A DNA stretch of 64,000 nucleotides. Source: Phycisphaeraceae bacterium. Lineage in GTDB: Bacteria > Planctomycetota > Phycisphaerae > Phycisphaerales > SM1A02. Positions 35,924 to 43,988 of the stretch are shown in pieces (the stretch's first letter is position 1; each line of letters begins with the position of its first letter). The stretch is taken from assembly GCA_004213555.1 (NCBI GenBank), contig SHAP01000002.1:62001-126000 (forward strand), given 5' to 3'. Made by a program: the position numbers and the translations under genes. The notes beneath the pieces are model-generated. The model worked only from the letters and a program-made list of their open reading frames with translations, searched no databases and was not told where the DNA came from.

Positions 35924-35952
35924 TTGAAACCCAACCTATGGGTACATAACCT
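35924..35952 (+). promoter_or_regulatory. Possible promoter of first array gene
   Basis: TTGAAA at 35924-35929 and TAACCT at 35947-35952 are separated by 17 bp, about 200 bp before the ATG at 36159. The -10 box is weak. The 255-bp gap holds no gene. A CCAAG-G7-CTTGG hairpin in the leader lies near 36099-36115. Confidence 0.3.
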
Positions 35953-36158
35953 TAATCTTCCCAGTGATTTCCGGACGTAGGTTCGGGTTCTGGAGCCCCG
36001 GGGTGATGGATGTGGATGAGGCTGCTCTCGGGCGGCCAGGACCAGGGATGGATGGGTGAGCAAGTGAATCTTGCTCGCTGATTTTGCCACCACAGTCCCC
36101 AAGGGGGGGGCTTGGTTTTCTTTTAGAAACCCAATCATCCTTACAAAGGGGACACACC

Positions 36159-37094
36159 ATGGGTAACAAGTTCTTTATGGGCGTTGCCGCGCTCGCGGCG
36201 GCGGGTTCGGTTTTCGGTGCAGACCGTCTTTCCGCAACTGAGAAGGGATCCCTTCTCATGTTCGTCAATGCTTCCGGCACCATTCACATCTCCAACGACT
36301 ACCCCGCTGACGTCCAGCTTCAGGCTTACGTCACCGCTGGTTGTGGCGCGAGCTACGACATGGGCTTCTCGTTGACCGCCAACCAAATCGCTACTTTCGA
36401 GTCCTACGACTTGGCCATGCCTTTGGATGTGGATGCGTCTAACTGCTCGATGTACGTTTGGGCTGTCAACAACGACAATGCTCAAATCCGTTGGAACCAC
36501 CTCTCCGGTGGCATCCTCGGTGGCGGTGCTTACGCTTCGGCCGCAGCTCTGCAAGGCAGCAATGGTGACGCCGTTGGTGTCGCTGGCACCATCAACATGG
36601 ACGGTGTGGAGTACTCCTCCGCGTTCAACGGTTACACCGTGAACTTCGCCGCCAGCACTGGTGATCTCGCCATCGACCTTCTTGATCACGATTTCGCTGA
36701 CAAGAACTCCGATGCACCCAACACCAAGATCGTGGCTGAAATTTGGAACTCCAACGAAGTCAAGTTCTCCGGTACTTCCCGTTGCGTTGAGTGCTCCTCC
36801 ATGGATTCGCTCGACGACTGGTCCGACTCTGCCGTGAACTTCTTCCGTTCCGGAAGCCTCGGCACCGCCTTCGGTAAGGCTCGTCTTTCGACACAAGCCA
36901 ACGGTGCTTGTGACATCGTGGACGAAGATGGCGAAGTGACCAACCCTTCCGAAGAGCGTGCCTTCATGGCATCGATCTCCGCTGGTTCGGCTGCCGGTAC
37001 CGGTTCGCGTTCCGCCACCATCACCTACGAGCTCACCTCCGAGCCCGAAGAAGCTGGCAAGGTCCGCAAGGCCTTCGGTCTTCTCCGCAAGTGA
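36159..37094 (+). CDS. Tandem secreted family protein, copy 1
   Basis: A 311-residue protein with a ribosome-binding site (AAGGGG) and a signal peptide ending ...GSVFG, cleaved before ADRLSATEKGSLL. It shares ordered blocks with the four genes that follow: ISNDYPADVQLQAYV, YDMGFSLTANQ, SMYVWAVNNDNAQIRWNHLS, INMDGVEYSSAFNG, HDFADKNSDAPNTKIVAEIW, NSNEVKFSGTSRCVEC, DSAVNFFR, GTAFGKARLST, then TYELTSEPEEAGKVRKAFGL and LRK at the end. Two Cys (in SRC and GAC) are conserved in all five copies. The mature protein looks all-beta and has no anchor. I recall similar blocks only in uncharacterised secreted proteins; no function is known. Confidence 0.85.
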   Translation: MGNKFFMGVAALAAAGSVFGADRLSATEKGSLLMFVNASGTIHISNDYPADVQLQAYVTAGCGASYDMGFSLTANQIATFESYDLAMPLDVDASNCSMYVWAVNNDNAQIRWNHLSGGILGGGAYASAAALQGSNGDAVGVAGTINMDGVEYSSAFNGYTVNFAASTGDLAIDLLDHDFADKNSDAPNTKIVAEIWNSNEVKFSGTSRCVECSSMDSLDDWSDSAVNFFRSGSLGTAFGKARLSTQANGACDIVDEDGEVTNPSEERAFMASISAGSAAGTGSRSATITYELTSEPEEAGKVRKAFGLLRK

Positions 37095-37156
37095 GTCTGA
37101 GCCCCTCTGGGGATGGGATCTGCACCTTCGGGTAGCCGATCCAACACAACACAAGA

Positions 37157-37190
37157 CCGCCGTCAGGGCTTCCTGGCGGCGGTTTTCTTT
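37157..37190 (+). terminator. Terminator after array copy 1
   Basis: An 11-bp stem CCGCCGTCAGG/CCTGGCGGCGG with loop GCTT (one T-G pair), then TTTTCTTTT, 63 bases after the stop codon of copy 1. Confidence 0.85.
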
Positions 37191-37296
37191 TCGTTTCAAG
37201 CCTTGACACCCCTTGGATTGTTCCGATAATTGAGGAAATTCCGGGAGGGGGGTTCTCTGCCGGGTTGTCTCTATTTCATCCTCTTGGGGGATCATC

Positions 37297-38247
37297 ATGC
37301 GTTGCGTCATTCTTTCTGCGTTGGCGGTATCTGGCACTGTTTTTGGTGCCGACCGTCTTTCTACTTCTGAAAAAGGGTCACTGCTGATCTTTTCTGACAT
37401 CGCCGGCAACTTGGATGGCGCTGGGCTGCCTCTGGGGGGGCCTGGTGGTTACATGGTCATCTCCAACGACTTCCCCGAAGATGTTCGATTGCAGTCGTAC
37501 GTCGTGAACAATCAAGCGTGCGAGGCCTACGACATGGCTTTCTCGCTGACGGCCAACCAAGTTGCGGCCTTCTATGGGGCGGATCTCTCAGCACCCTTCG
37601 GCGATTGCGATTCGCTTTCAGTCTATGTTTGGGCCGTCAACAGCGACAATGCTCAAATCCGCTGGAACCACCTTTCCGGCTACTCCGAAAATGGCAATGC
37701 CACGGCGGCGGCCGCTTTGGTTGGTGACCACGGTGACACCGTTGGCGTCGCAGGCACCATCAACATGGACGGTGTGGAATATGCTTCGGCCTACGCTGGC
37801 GTGACGGTCAACTTCCAAGCCGATTTTGGTGGCATGGCCATCGAACTCCTGGACAAGGATTTTGCTGACAAAACCGCTGATCCCGCGACCACCAAAATCG
37901 TGGCCGAAATTTGGAACATGGACGAAGTCAAGTTCTCCGGCACCTCCCGTTGTGTGACGTGCTTTGAGTCCGCCGACCTCTCCAGCTGGTCCGACTCCGC
38001 GGTGAACTTCTTCCGTGGTGCTGTTCTGGGAACCGACTTCGGCAAAGCACGCCTGTTCAGTGAAGCCAATGGCTCGTGCGGCGAAACGTCCGCCGAGCAC
38101 GCTTTCCACGTGCAATCCGCCCAATTCCCCGAAGACATGGGGACTGCTGGTACCGGTTCGAGCTCGGCCACTCTCACCTACAACCTCGAGTCTGAGCCCG
38201 ATGAGGCTGGCAAGCTCCGCAAGAACTTCGGCTTGCTCCGCAAGTAA
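37297..38247 (+). CDS. Tandem secreted family protein, copy 2
   Basis: A 316-residue protein. A short signal peptide (MRCVILSALAVSGTVFG) precedes ADRLSTSEKGSLL. All the family blocks are present: ISNDFPEDVRLQSYV, YDMAFSLTANQ, SVYVWAVNSDNAQIRWNHLS, INMDGVEYASAYAG, KDFADKT, TKIVAEIWNMDEVKFSGTSR, DSAVNFFR, GTDFGKARL and LESEPDEAGKLRKNFGLLRK. It carries a ~16-residue Gly/Pro-rich insert after LLIF that copies 1 and 3 lack. A run of seven G lies in this insert (37434-37440). It is close to copies 1 and 3 and clearly arose by tandem duplication. A leader of 202 bp with the copy 1 terminator lies upstream, so it is probably transcribed alone. Confidence 0.85.
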   Translation: MRCVILSALAVSGTVFGADRLSTSEKGSLLIFSDIAGNLDGAGLPLGGPGGYMVISNDFPEDVRLQSYVVNNQACEAYDMAFSLTANQVAAFYGADLSAPFGDCDSLSVYVWAVNSDNAQIRWNHLSGYSENGNATAAAALVGDHGDTVGVAGTINMDGVEYASAYAGVTVNFQADFGGMAIELLDKDFADKTADPATTKIVAEIWNMDEVKFSGTSRCVTCFESADLSSWSDSAVNFFRGAVLGTDFGKARLFSEANGSCGETSAEHAFHVQSAQFPEDMGTAGTGSSSATLTYNLESEPDEAGKLRKNFGLLRK

Positions 38248-38273
38248 GTCTGAGGCCCATCAAAGCCCACTCC

Positions 38274-38305
38274 AAGCCGCCACGGACCTCCGTGGCGGCT
38301 TTTTT
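38274..38305 (+). terminator. Terminator after array copy 2
   Basis: A 12-bp perfect stem AAGCCGCCACGG/CCGTGGCGGCTT with loop ACCT and a T tract, 27 bases after the stop codon of copy 2. Confidence 0.9.
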
Positions 38306-38441
38306 GGTTTCCCTGGCGTGGTCCAATAAAAACTACAAAAAACGATCTAAAACCTTGCAGTTATTAGACTTATGCATAATCTGTGGAACGCCTCGGGACG
38401 ACAGCCGTCAATTCTCGAGGCTTATTAGGAGGGTTATCCCA

Positions 38442-39365
38442 ATGCGTCAATACGCTGCTTTGGCCGCTCTGGCCACCACCGGCGCCGTGCTCGGTGCCGA
38501 CCGTTTGTCTGCGACCGAAAAAGGTTCGCTGCTTATCTATTCCGGTGCTCAAGGCACCATTCACATCTCGAACGACTATCCAGCCGACGTCCGTCTGCAG
38601 TCGTACATCGTCAACGATGCTTGCGAGTACTACGACATGGCGTTCTCTTTGACCGCCAACCAAATCACGGCCTTCTCGACCGATGACCTGGCCGCACCTT
38701 TCGGTAACGGTGGCATGGCTTCTTCGGTCTCCATGTACGTTTGGGCTGTTGATGCCTCCAACGCACAAATGCGATGGAACCACCTCTCGGGTGGCATCAT
38801 CGGTTCCGGTGCCTACGCCACGGCTGCTGCCATGCAAGGTGGCAATGGTGATGCTGTCGGTCAAGCCGGTACCATCAACTTGGACGGCGTGGAGTATTCC
38901 TCCGCGTTCAATGGCGCGACCTACAACTTCGTTGCCGACGCCGATATGTTGACCATCGAGCTTCTTGACCACGACTTCGCGGACAAGAACGCTGCCGATC
39001 CCAACACCAAGATTGTGGCCGAAATCTGGAACGAAGACGAAGTCAAGTTCTCTGGAACTTCCCGTTGCGTGAGCTGCATCGAATCCGCATCACTCAGCGA
39101 CTGGTCCGATTCCGCAGTGAACTTCTTCCGAGCCAGCTCCTTGGGCACCGACCTCGGTAAGGCCCGTCTTTCCACCGAAGCCAACGCTTCTTGCGGTTCC
39201 GATGACAACCCATCCTCCGAGCGGGCCTTCATGGCTTCCTCTGCTGGCAATGGCTCTGTCGCCGGTACCGGTTCGCGTTCCGCCACCATCTCCTACGAGC
39301 TCGAGTCTGAGCCCGAAGAGGCTGGCAAGCGCGTCCGCAAGGCCTTCGGTCTGCTTCGCAACTAA
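38442..39365 (+). CDS. Tandem secreted family protein, copy 3
   Basis: A 307-residue protein; AGGAGG lies eight bases before the ATG at 38442. A short signal peptide (MRQYAALAALATTGAVLG) precedes ADRLSATEKGSLL. It is the closest relative of copy 1, with IHISNDYPADVRLQSYI, YDMAFSLTANQ, SMYVWAVDASNAQMRWNHLS, INLDGVEYSSAFNG, HDFADKNAADPNTKIVAEIW, NEDEVKFSGTSRCVSC and SEPEEAGKRVRKAFGLLRN. The leader can fold GCCTCG/CGAGGC with an inner GACG/CGTC stem. Downstream is the long structured gap 39366-40050. Exported; function unknown. Confidence 0.85.
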   Translation: MRQYAALAALATTGAVLGADRLSATEKGSLLIYSGAQGTIHISNDYPADVRLQSYIVNDACEYYDMAFSLTANQITAFSTDDLAAPFGNGGMASSVSMYVWAVDASNAQMRWNHLSGGIIGSGAYATAAAMQGGNGDAVGQAGTINLDGVEYSSAFNGATYNFVADADMLTIELLDHDFADKNAADPNTKIVAEIWNEDEVKFSGTSRCVSCIESASLSDWSDSAVNFFRASSLGTDLGKARLSTEANASCGSDDNPSSERAFMASSAGNGSVAGTGSRSATISYELESEPEEAGKRVRKAFGLLRN

Positions 39366-39420
39366 TGTTCTTGGGCAAGTGAGGGACCCTGGTCCTCGGC
39401 CCACGTGACACAAACCTCGT

Positions 39421-39450
39421 CTCCGGACGGCATGCTCCTGCCGTCCGGAG
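39421..39450 (+). terminator. Hairpin after array copy 3
   Basis: A 12-bp perfect stem CTCCGGACGGCA/TGCCGTCCGGAG with a 6-base loop, 55 bases after the stop codon. There is no T tract, so termination here is likely but not certain. Confidence 0.6.
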
Positions 39451-39531
39451 GCTCTGGCGGTTCCTTGTGAGTCGCGACAATTTGGCACGCAAGGAGATCG
39501 GATGGGACCGGGCTTCGGACAGGGGGATGGA

Positions 39532-39907
39532 CCACATGGTGTGGAACACAAACCTTGACGGCGTACGGGGCTCAGCCCATCAGGCACAGCCCGCCAAGCC
39601 GTGGCAACACAGCTTGGCGACCAAGCCAACTCGCGCTGGAGATCCGCGATGCGGAAGTGTGAGGTTGGTTGAACATCGGCGGTGATGGTGGACGGTCGCG
39701 TTCGGTTCGGCAGAACCGTTCTGCGAACGCTGCCCATGTCGTTGCCTCCCCAGGGTGGGGTGCAGCGGGAATGGACTGTGGAACGACACCGGCCTGCCGG
39801 CGGGGCGACGGGGAGACCCGGCACCTGCCGGCCCTCGACTCCCTCGCCCGCTTCGGCGGCCGTGTCATGCAACTTGGAACCGGCCGTCCTTTTGGGGCGG
39901 CCGGTTC
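39532..39907 (+). ncRNA. Candidate structured RNA between array copies 3 and 4
   Basis: Consecutive hairpins can be read by eye: CCACA/TGTGG (39532-39544); CGCCAAGC/GCTTGGCG (39592-39619); nested GCGTTCG/CGAACGC with an inner GGTTC-GGCA-GAACC (39698-39730); CCCC/GGGG (39748-39760); GCCGGC/GCCGGC (39796-39832) closed by CGGG-GAGA-CCCG, a GNRA tetraloop; CCGC-TTCG-GCGG, a UUCG tetraloop (39848-39859); and GAACCGGCCG/CGGCCGGTTC (39877-39907). I tested it by eye against RNase P, tmRNA, SRP and 6S RNA and found no match. Strand is assumed. A GC-rich gap folds easily, so this is only a candidate. Confidence 0.3.
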
Positions 39908-40050
39908 TGCTTTGGTGGTGCCGGATCTGGGCCTGAGGCGCCACAAATCCATAATTATCAACACTTTGTACTTGATAATGTTGGGGGATCGTGGACAATG
40001 GGTGCACCCGGGGGGGATGTTCCCGGGATCAATTCCAAGGGGAGCGTCTC

Positions 40051-41052
40051 ATGTTGATGCGTCAAGCAATGTTGGGTGCCATGGTTGTGGTGGGTGGTTT
40101 GTCGGCCGACGATCGAATCAGTCAAACCGAAAAGGGTTCGGTTTTGATTGCTCCGTTTGTCCAAGGCGCCCCTGACATCGATGGCCAAATCTTGTTGTCC
40201 AATGATCACCCGAGCAGTGTTCGAGTGCAGGGCTATGTGTTGTTGGATGATGGCCGGTACTACGACACCGCGTTTGCGTTGACCGGAAACCAGCCAACTT
40301 CAATTGACACTGGCGATCTGCTAACGCCGTTTGGTGTGGATGCTGGTTTGTTCTCCGTGTACTTGTGGTCGGTTGATGCTGCGGGTGCCCCGATCCGATG
40401 GAACCACTTGTCCGGGTCTTTGATTCAAACCGATTGGTCCGAAGATGGATCAGGGTCCTGGGAAATTCCGGCATTCGTTTCACAAGCTTTGGTTGGTGAC
40501 AATGGCGACCGTGTTGGTCCAGAAAATCGTCTTGATTTGGATGGCGTGACCTTTGCCGCACCACCGGCTTCCCAAGTCTTGAACTTCTTCGCGTCAGGTT
40601 CCGATCTCATTGCCAACAGCGCTTTGTGTCACTTGGTGGCCGGACATGATTTCTCCGACAAAAATGCACCCACTCCAGTGGTCAAGATTGAAGCGGAGAT
40701 CTGGAACGAAAACGAGTTCAAATTCTCCGGAACCAGCCGTTGTGCCAGCTTCTTGGAGATTTCCGAGTTGAACAGTTGGAGCACCTCTGCCACCAACCAC
40801 TTCCGCCGATCCAATCTTGGTACTGAATCGGGCAAAGCTCGTTTGAACGGCACCATGAATGCAACCTGTGAAGGCTCTGCCGACGCCGCCTTGTTGATGG
40901 TTCAGCTCCGCTATCCCAGCTCCGGTGGTGTGGCTTCCGGTGGTGTGGTCGGGGCTGGCCTGGAACCTTGTGAGATTCGCTACGAGCAGGAGTCGGCTCC
41001 TGAAGAGTCTGCGTTCTCAATCAAACCCCGATCCTTGCGTCAAACTCGATAA
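40051..41052 (+). CDS. Tandem secreted family protein, copy 4
   Basis: A 333-residue protein; GGGGAG lies six bases before the ATG at 40051. The signal peptide (MLMRQAMLGAMVVVGGLSA) precedes DDRISQTEKGSVL. It is more diverged than copies 1-3 but keeps LSNDHPSSVRVQGYV, YDTAFALTGNQ, VDAAGAPIRWNHLSGSL, GHDFSDKNAPTPVVKIEAEI, WNENEFKFSGTSRC, GTESGKARL and YEQESAPEES. It has an extra ~15 residues after NHLSGSLIQT and a Cys pair of its own (ALCHLV and EPCEIRY). The C-terminal RKxFGLLR motif is replaced by IKPRSLRQTR. Exported; function unknown. Confidence 0.83.
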   Translation: MLMRQAMLGAMVVVGGLSADDRISQTEKGSVLIAPFVQGAPDIDGQILLSNDHPSSVRVQGYVLLDDGRYYDTAFALTGNQPTSIDTGDLLTPFGVDAGLFSVYLWSVDAAGAPIRWNHLSGSLIQTDWSEDGSGSWEIPAFVSQALVGDNGDRVGPENRLDLDGVTFAAPPASQVLNFFASGSDLIANSALCHLVAGHDFSDKNAPTPVVKIEAEIWNENEFKFSGTSRCASFLEISELNSWSTSATNHFRRSNLGTESGKARLNGTMNATCEGSADAALLMVQLRYPSSGGVASGGVVGAGLEPCEIRYEQESAPEESAFSIKPRSLRQTR

Positions 41053-41110
41053 AAGCATTCGGAAGATTCACATCGCTGGCGGTGCCAGCACAACAGTCAT
41101 ATTGAAGATT

Positions 41111-41145
41111 GCGGCTCCCGGGGGGGTGCCGCTTTCTTCTTTTTG
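41111..41145 (+). terminator. Terminator after array copy 4
   Basis: GCGGC/GCCGC stem with an inner CCC/GGG pair and a G-rich loop, followed by TTTCTTCTTTTT, about 60 bases after the stop codon of copy 4. Confidence 0.75.
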
Positions 41146-41251
41146 AGGTTTGTGTCCGAGAACCATCAGGAAACCTTTGAATTTGTTGCCGATTTTCTTG
41201 TGAGAAGCTGATTCTCGAGGTCTCCTCGATTGCCCAAGATACTTTTGGAGC

Positions 41252-42307
41252 ATGAGCTTGTTGCCGCTCCTCCTGTGCAGTGCGCTGATGACCCTTGACG
41301 ATGACCGAGTCGGCTCGACCCGCCAAGGTTCGCTGTTGGTCTGTCCACCGGTGGGTGGCAGAGAGAGCGGAGGTGGTGGCGGCGGCAGCGCACCTTTCGG
41401 TGACGTTGGCTGCGAGGCCGAGTTGGTCTTGGTGCACGACCATCCCAACGACATTGCGATTCGTTTGCTGGTCCGAGGTTCCATTGGACAATACGAGCGC
41501 TTTGAAGTGTTGCCTGGCGACACCATTCGCACCTTTGACTTGATGGGTTTGCTCGCCCCGCTCAATGTCGCGGAGGGGCACGTGGTGGTGGTGGCGTGCA
41601 ATCTGCAGGGTGTGCCCATTGCCCACAACCAACTCTCCGGATCGGTGCGTTTTCGATGCATGGGTGACACCGCCGAGTTGCCCGTCGCGGTGTTCCGCGC
41701 GATTTCTGGCACGACGGGTCAAGCGTTGCCCTCAGCTGAACACTTGTCGCTGGATGGAGTGGAGTACGCGTTGCCAGGCAACCGTCAAGTTTTGGATTTC
41801 TACGCGGTTGGTTCCAGCCCGGTGTTGGGCCAGCCTGTGCAGACCCAACTGGGGGTGGTGCCGCTGGATTTTGATTTCACCGGACGAAACCCCAAACGCA
41901 CAAGCACCCAACTGCGATTTGAAATTTGGAACGAGAACGAAGTGAAGTTTTCGGGCACCACGCATTGCTTTGAAGGCATGGGTTGGGTTGATTTGGCCGA
42001 CTTGAATGGGCCCACCAACCACTTTCGTCGCCAGTTTTTAGGCACCGAAAGTGGGAAAGCACGGCTCGATACCCGTGCCAACACCTCGTGTGGAGCGCCG
42101 ACCTCGGCCCCACCTGTGGTGGCTTGGGTTTTGAACGACTTTGGAGCTGGAATTTCAGGCCGAATGCTTCGTTCCACTGGCCGTCAATCCTCAATCATCC
42201 ACATTGCACCGGTCTCCGAACCTGAAGAATCTGGAAACACTGTGGACAGTGCTTTCTCCACTGGGGATGGTTCGGTGAAGACGCGGGTTCCTGTCCCCAG
42301 CCCCTGA
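41252..42307 (+). CDS. Tandem secreted family protein, copy 5
   Basis: A 351-residue protein, the most diverged copy. A short signal peptide (MSLLPLLLCSALMT) precedes LDDDRVGSTRQGSLLVC. It keeps VHDHPNDIAIRLLVRG, PIAHNQLSGSVRF, LSLDGVEYALPGNRQ, RFEIWNENEVKFSGT, THCFEGMGW, NHFRRQFLGTESGKARLDT and SEPEESGN. Unlike the others it has a Gly run (SGGGGGGSAPFG) near residue 45 and more Cys (VGCEAE, VVACNL, FRCMGD). The C-terminal RKxFGLLR motif is missing. No clear ribosome-binding site is seen before the ATG, so the start is less sure. Exported; function unknown. Confidence 0.8.
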   Translation: MSLLPLLLCSALMTLDDDRVGSTRQGSLLVCPPVGGRESGGGGGGSAPFGDVGCEAELVLVHDHPNDIAIRLLVRGSIGQYERFEVLPGDTIRTFDLMGLLAPLNVAEGHVVVVACNLQGVPIAHNQLSGSVRFRCMGDTAELPVAVFRAISGTTGQALPSAEHLSLDGVEYALPGNRQVLDFYAVGSSPVLGQPVQTQLGVVPLDFDFTGRNPKRTSTQLRFEIWNENEVKFSGTTHCFEGMGWVDLADLNGPTNHFRRQFLGTESGKARLDTRANTSCGAPTSAPPVVAWVLNDFGAGISGRMLRSTGRQSSIIHIAPVSEPEESGNTVDSAFSTGDGSVKTRVPVPSP

Positions 42308-42880
42308 CTCACAAGTCATGTTGTTCACAAAGTCATGGTGAAAATTACTTCACGTTGACTTTTGCCACCATAAGGCGAGGATGTGAAAGCTGTTTGTTCG
42401 ACGGCAAGTAGCCCAGATCAATCCACGGGTGGAGTTGATTTGAAATGGAGTCAACGTCGTTTGGGGTGGAATGGGTCTTCTCAAACAGAAGGCCATCAAG
42501 CCAGGGTGACCATCCTTGGTGAGTCAACAGCAGATGCGTCGGTGAGGTTCGAAAGCAGGGTTTGGAATCCCCCTGCATTCTTCATGGTTGGTCGCTGACG
42601 CCAAAGTCTCCCCCCTGATAGCGGCATCGAAGTTCGGTGCCGTCCGCCGCGGACCGGTCTTTTTGAGGTCGGTTCGCATTGAGGGCCTCTGCCCTGACAT
42701 CACAATGGCGAACGAAGCAATTTTCCCTCCCCTTCGAACGTCCTCAGCCGGCCTTGTGGCCGGCTTTTTTTGTTCTGCGCCACAATCGCAAGGTCACGGC
42801 GGTTGAACCAAGCACAACTGAATGTAATATTACTCCCTGCGGGGGGCTATTCCGGTCCCTTGGAATTTGGAGACCGTGTG
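42308..42880. other. 573-bp gap between array and beta-helix gene
   Basis: Short frames occur on both strands at about 42345-42598, but neither has a good ribosome-binding site or a recognisable domain. A weak hairpin TGACT-CACA-AGTCA lies at the stop of copy 5 and a strong terminator at 42746. I see no convincing gene. Confidence 0.55.
42746..42771 (+). terminator. Strong terminator before beta-helix gene
   Basis: A perfect 8-bp stem AGCCGGCC/GGCCGGCT with loop TTGT and seven T. It lies 440 bp after copy 5, so it may end a long 3' untranslated region or a small unseen transcript. Confidence 0.88.
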
Positions 42881-43975
42881 ATGACACGACTGTTCGTGAT
42901 GTGCGCGGTGGTTGGAACAGGTGCGGTGGCCGACATTTTGAATGTCCCTGGAGACTTTGAGACCATTCAAGCGGCAATTGACGCGCGTTCGAATGGTGAT
43001 GAAATCGTGGTGGCCCCAGGAACGTACAACGAAGCACTCTTTGCGGAGACAGTGCCGGGCTCGGGCATTCCACGCAAAGTGTTCACCTTGCGTTCCAGCA
43101 CCCGAAACCCGGCGGACGTCATCATCGATGCTTCCGGCTTGCAAGCACCGGCGTTGCACTTGATTGAATTTACCGATCCGTGCACTTTTGAAGGGCTCAC
43201 ATTTAAGGGCGGCGTGGGGGCGCTGATCACACCTGGGAATTATTTGGCGGGAGGCGGCGCGTGTTGTGAGTCGGCCGACGCCATCTTCACCAAGTGTGTC
43301 TTTTTCGGAAATGCGGCCGATCGAGGGGGCGCCATCTTTACGTACCAGTCCTTTGGAGACTTTCGAGTTGACCATTGCATCTTCCGTGACAACTTCGCGC
43401 CTCTTGGTGGTGCGTGGTACAGCGGATTTGGTTCGCCTGACATTGTGCACTCTGTGTTCACCAGAAACTCGGCGGCCAGCAGCCTGCAAGGCAACGGTCC
43501 TGGCGCGTTCTACTTTGGCCCGTCGACCAGCCCCAAGATCCGAAATTGCATCGCGTGGGGCAACTTGCCTTCGGCCGTCGGCGGCTTTGGTACCCCTGAT
43601 ATCGCGTATTCCCTGATCGAAGGGTACGTCGGTGGTGTGGCCAACATCGACACCGATCCGATGTTCGTCGATTCCGCCGCCAACAACTTTGCGTTGATGG
43701 AGAATTCACCCTGCATTGATGCTGGTGATGCGCTGGTCAGCTCGGAAGGTTTGCTTCTTGATTTCGCCGGTCAAAACCGAGGCCTTGATCACCCCGAAGT
43801 GCCCAACACCGGTCGCTCGATCTTCGAGTTGTGCACCGATCTTGGGGCGTTCGAATTTCAATACGAGTCTGCCCCTCCTCCGAACCCATGCCCCTCTGAT
43901 GTGAATGGCAGTGGCACGGTGGACTACGAAGATTTGGTGAATGTCTTGGCCAACTGGGGCCCCTGCGCCGGCTGA
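42881..43975 (+). CDS. Secreted parallel beta-helix protein with dockerin-like tail
   Basis: A 364-residue protein; GGAG lies before the ATG at 42881 and a short signal peptide follows (MTRLFVMCAVVGTGAVA). The N-terminus ILNVPGDFETIQAAIDARSN ... GDEIVVAPGTYNE is the standard start of pectate lyase-like right-handed beta-helix proteins. Repeated helix rungs follow (FTKCVFFGNAADRGGAIF, VDHCIFRDNFAPLGGAWY, VHSVFTRNSAA). A loop typical of choice-of-anchor planctomycete proteins (ENSPCIDAGDA, DLGAFEF) comes next, and DVNGSGTVDYEDLVNVLANW with GPCAG ends the protein. Likely binds or acts on polysaccharide outside the cell; no catalytic residues can be assigned. Confidence 0.88.
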   Translation: MTRLFVMCAVVGTGAVADILNVPGDFETIQAAIDARSNGDEIVVAPGTYNEALFAETVPGSGIPRKVFTLRSSTRNPADVIIDASGLQAPALHLIEFTDPCTFEGLTFKGGVGALITPGNYLAGGGACCESADAIFTKCVFFGNAADRGGAIFTYQSFGDFRVDHCIFRDNFAPLGGAWYSGFGSPDIVHSVFTRNSAASSLQGNGPGAFYFGPSTSPKIRNCIAWGNLPSAVGGFGTPDIAYSLIEGYVGGVANIDTDPMFVDSAANNFALMENSPCIDAGDALVSSEGLLLDFAGQNRGLDHPEVPNTGRSIFELCTDLGAFEFQYESAPPPNPCPSDVNGSGTVDYEDLVNVLANWGPCAG

Positions 43976-43988
43976 GGCCCGCAAGGGT

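Larger units (their letters stand above)
39366..40050. other. 685-bp gap without a credible gene
   Basis: Between array copies 3 and 4. Open frames on both strands have Arg/Pro/Gly-rich compositions typical of antisense or GC-rich noise, and I accept none. The stretch contains a strong hairpin just after copy 3, a run of further hairpins up to 39907 (see the separate entry), and an 8-bp inverted repeat ATTATCAA/TTGATAAT (39954-39979) that may be an operator or promoter element for copy 4. Confidence 0.6.

Noticed and set aside
39451-39907. tmRNA or RNase P RNA in the structured gap
   Set aside because: The conserved tRNA-like end (GGTTCGANTCC) and tag frame of tmRNA, and the GAGGAAAGTCC core of RNase P RNA, are absent.
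39090-40007. Minus-strand 305-codon frame across the end of array copy 3 and the structured gap
   Set aside because: Half of it is antisense to copy 3, and the rest is Arg/Pro/Ser-rich noise without a domain, although a GGGGAGG-like site precedes one internal ATG.
42345-42598. Two short opposed frames (77 and 71 codons) after array copy 5
   Set aside because: No convincing ribosome-binding site or domain. A vague likeness of VRFESRVWNPP to the family EIWNxNE block is too weak to call a decayed copy.
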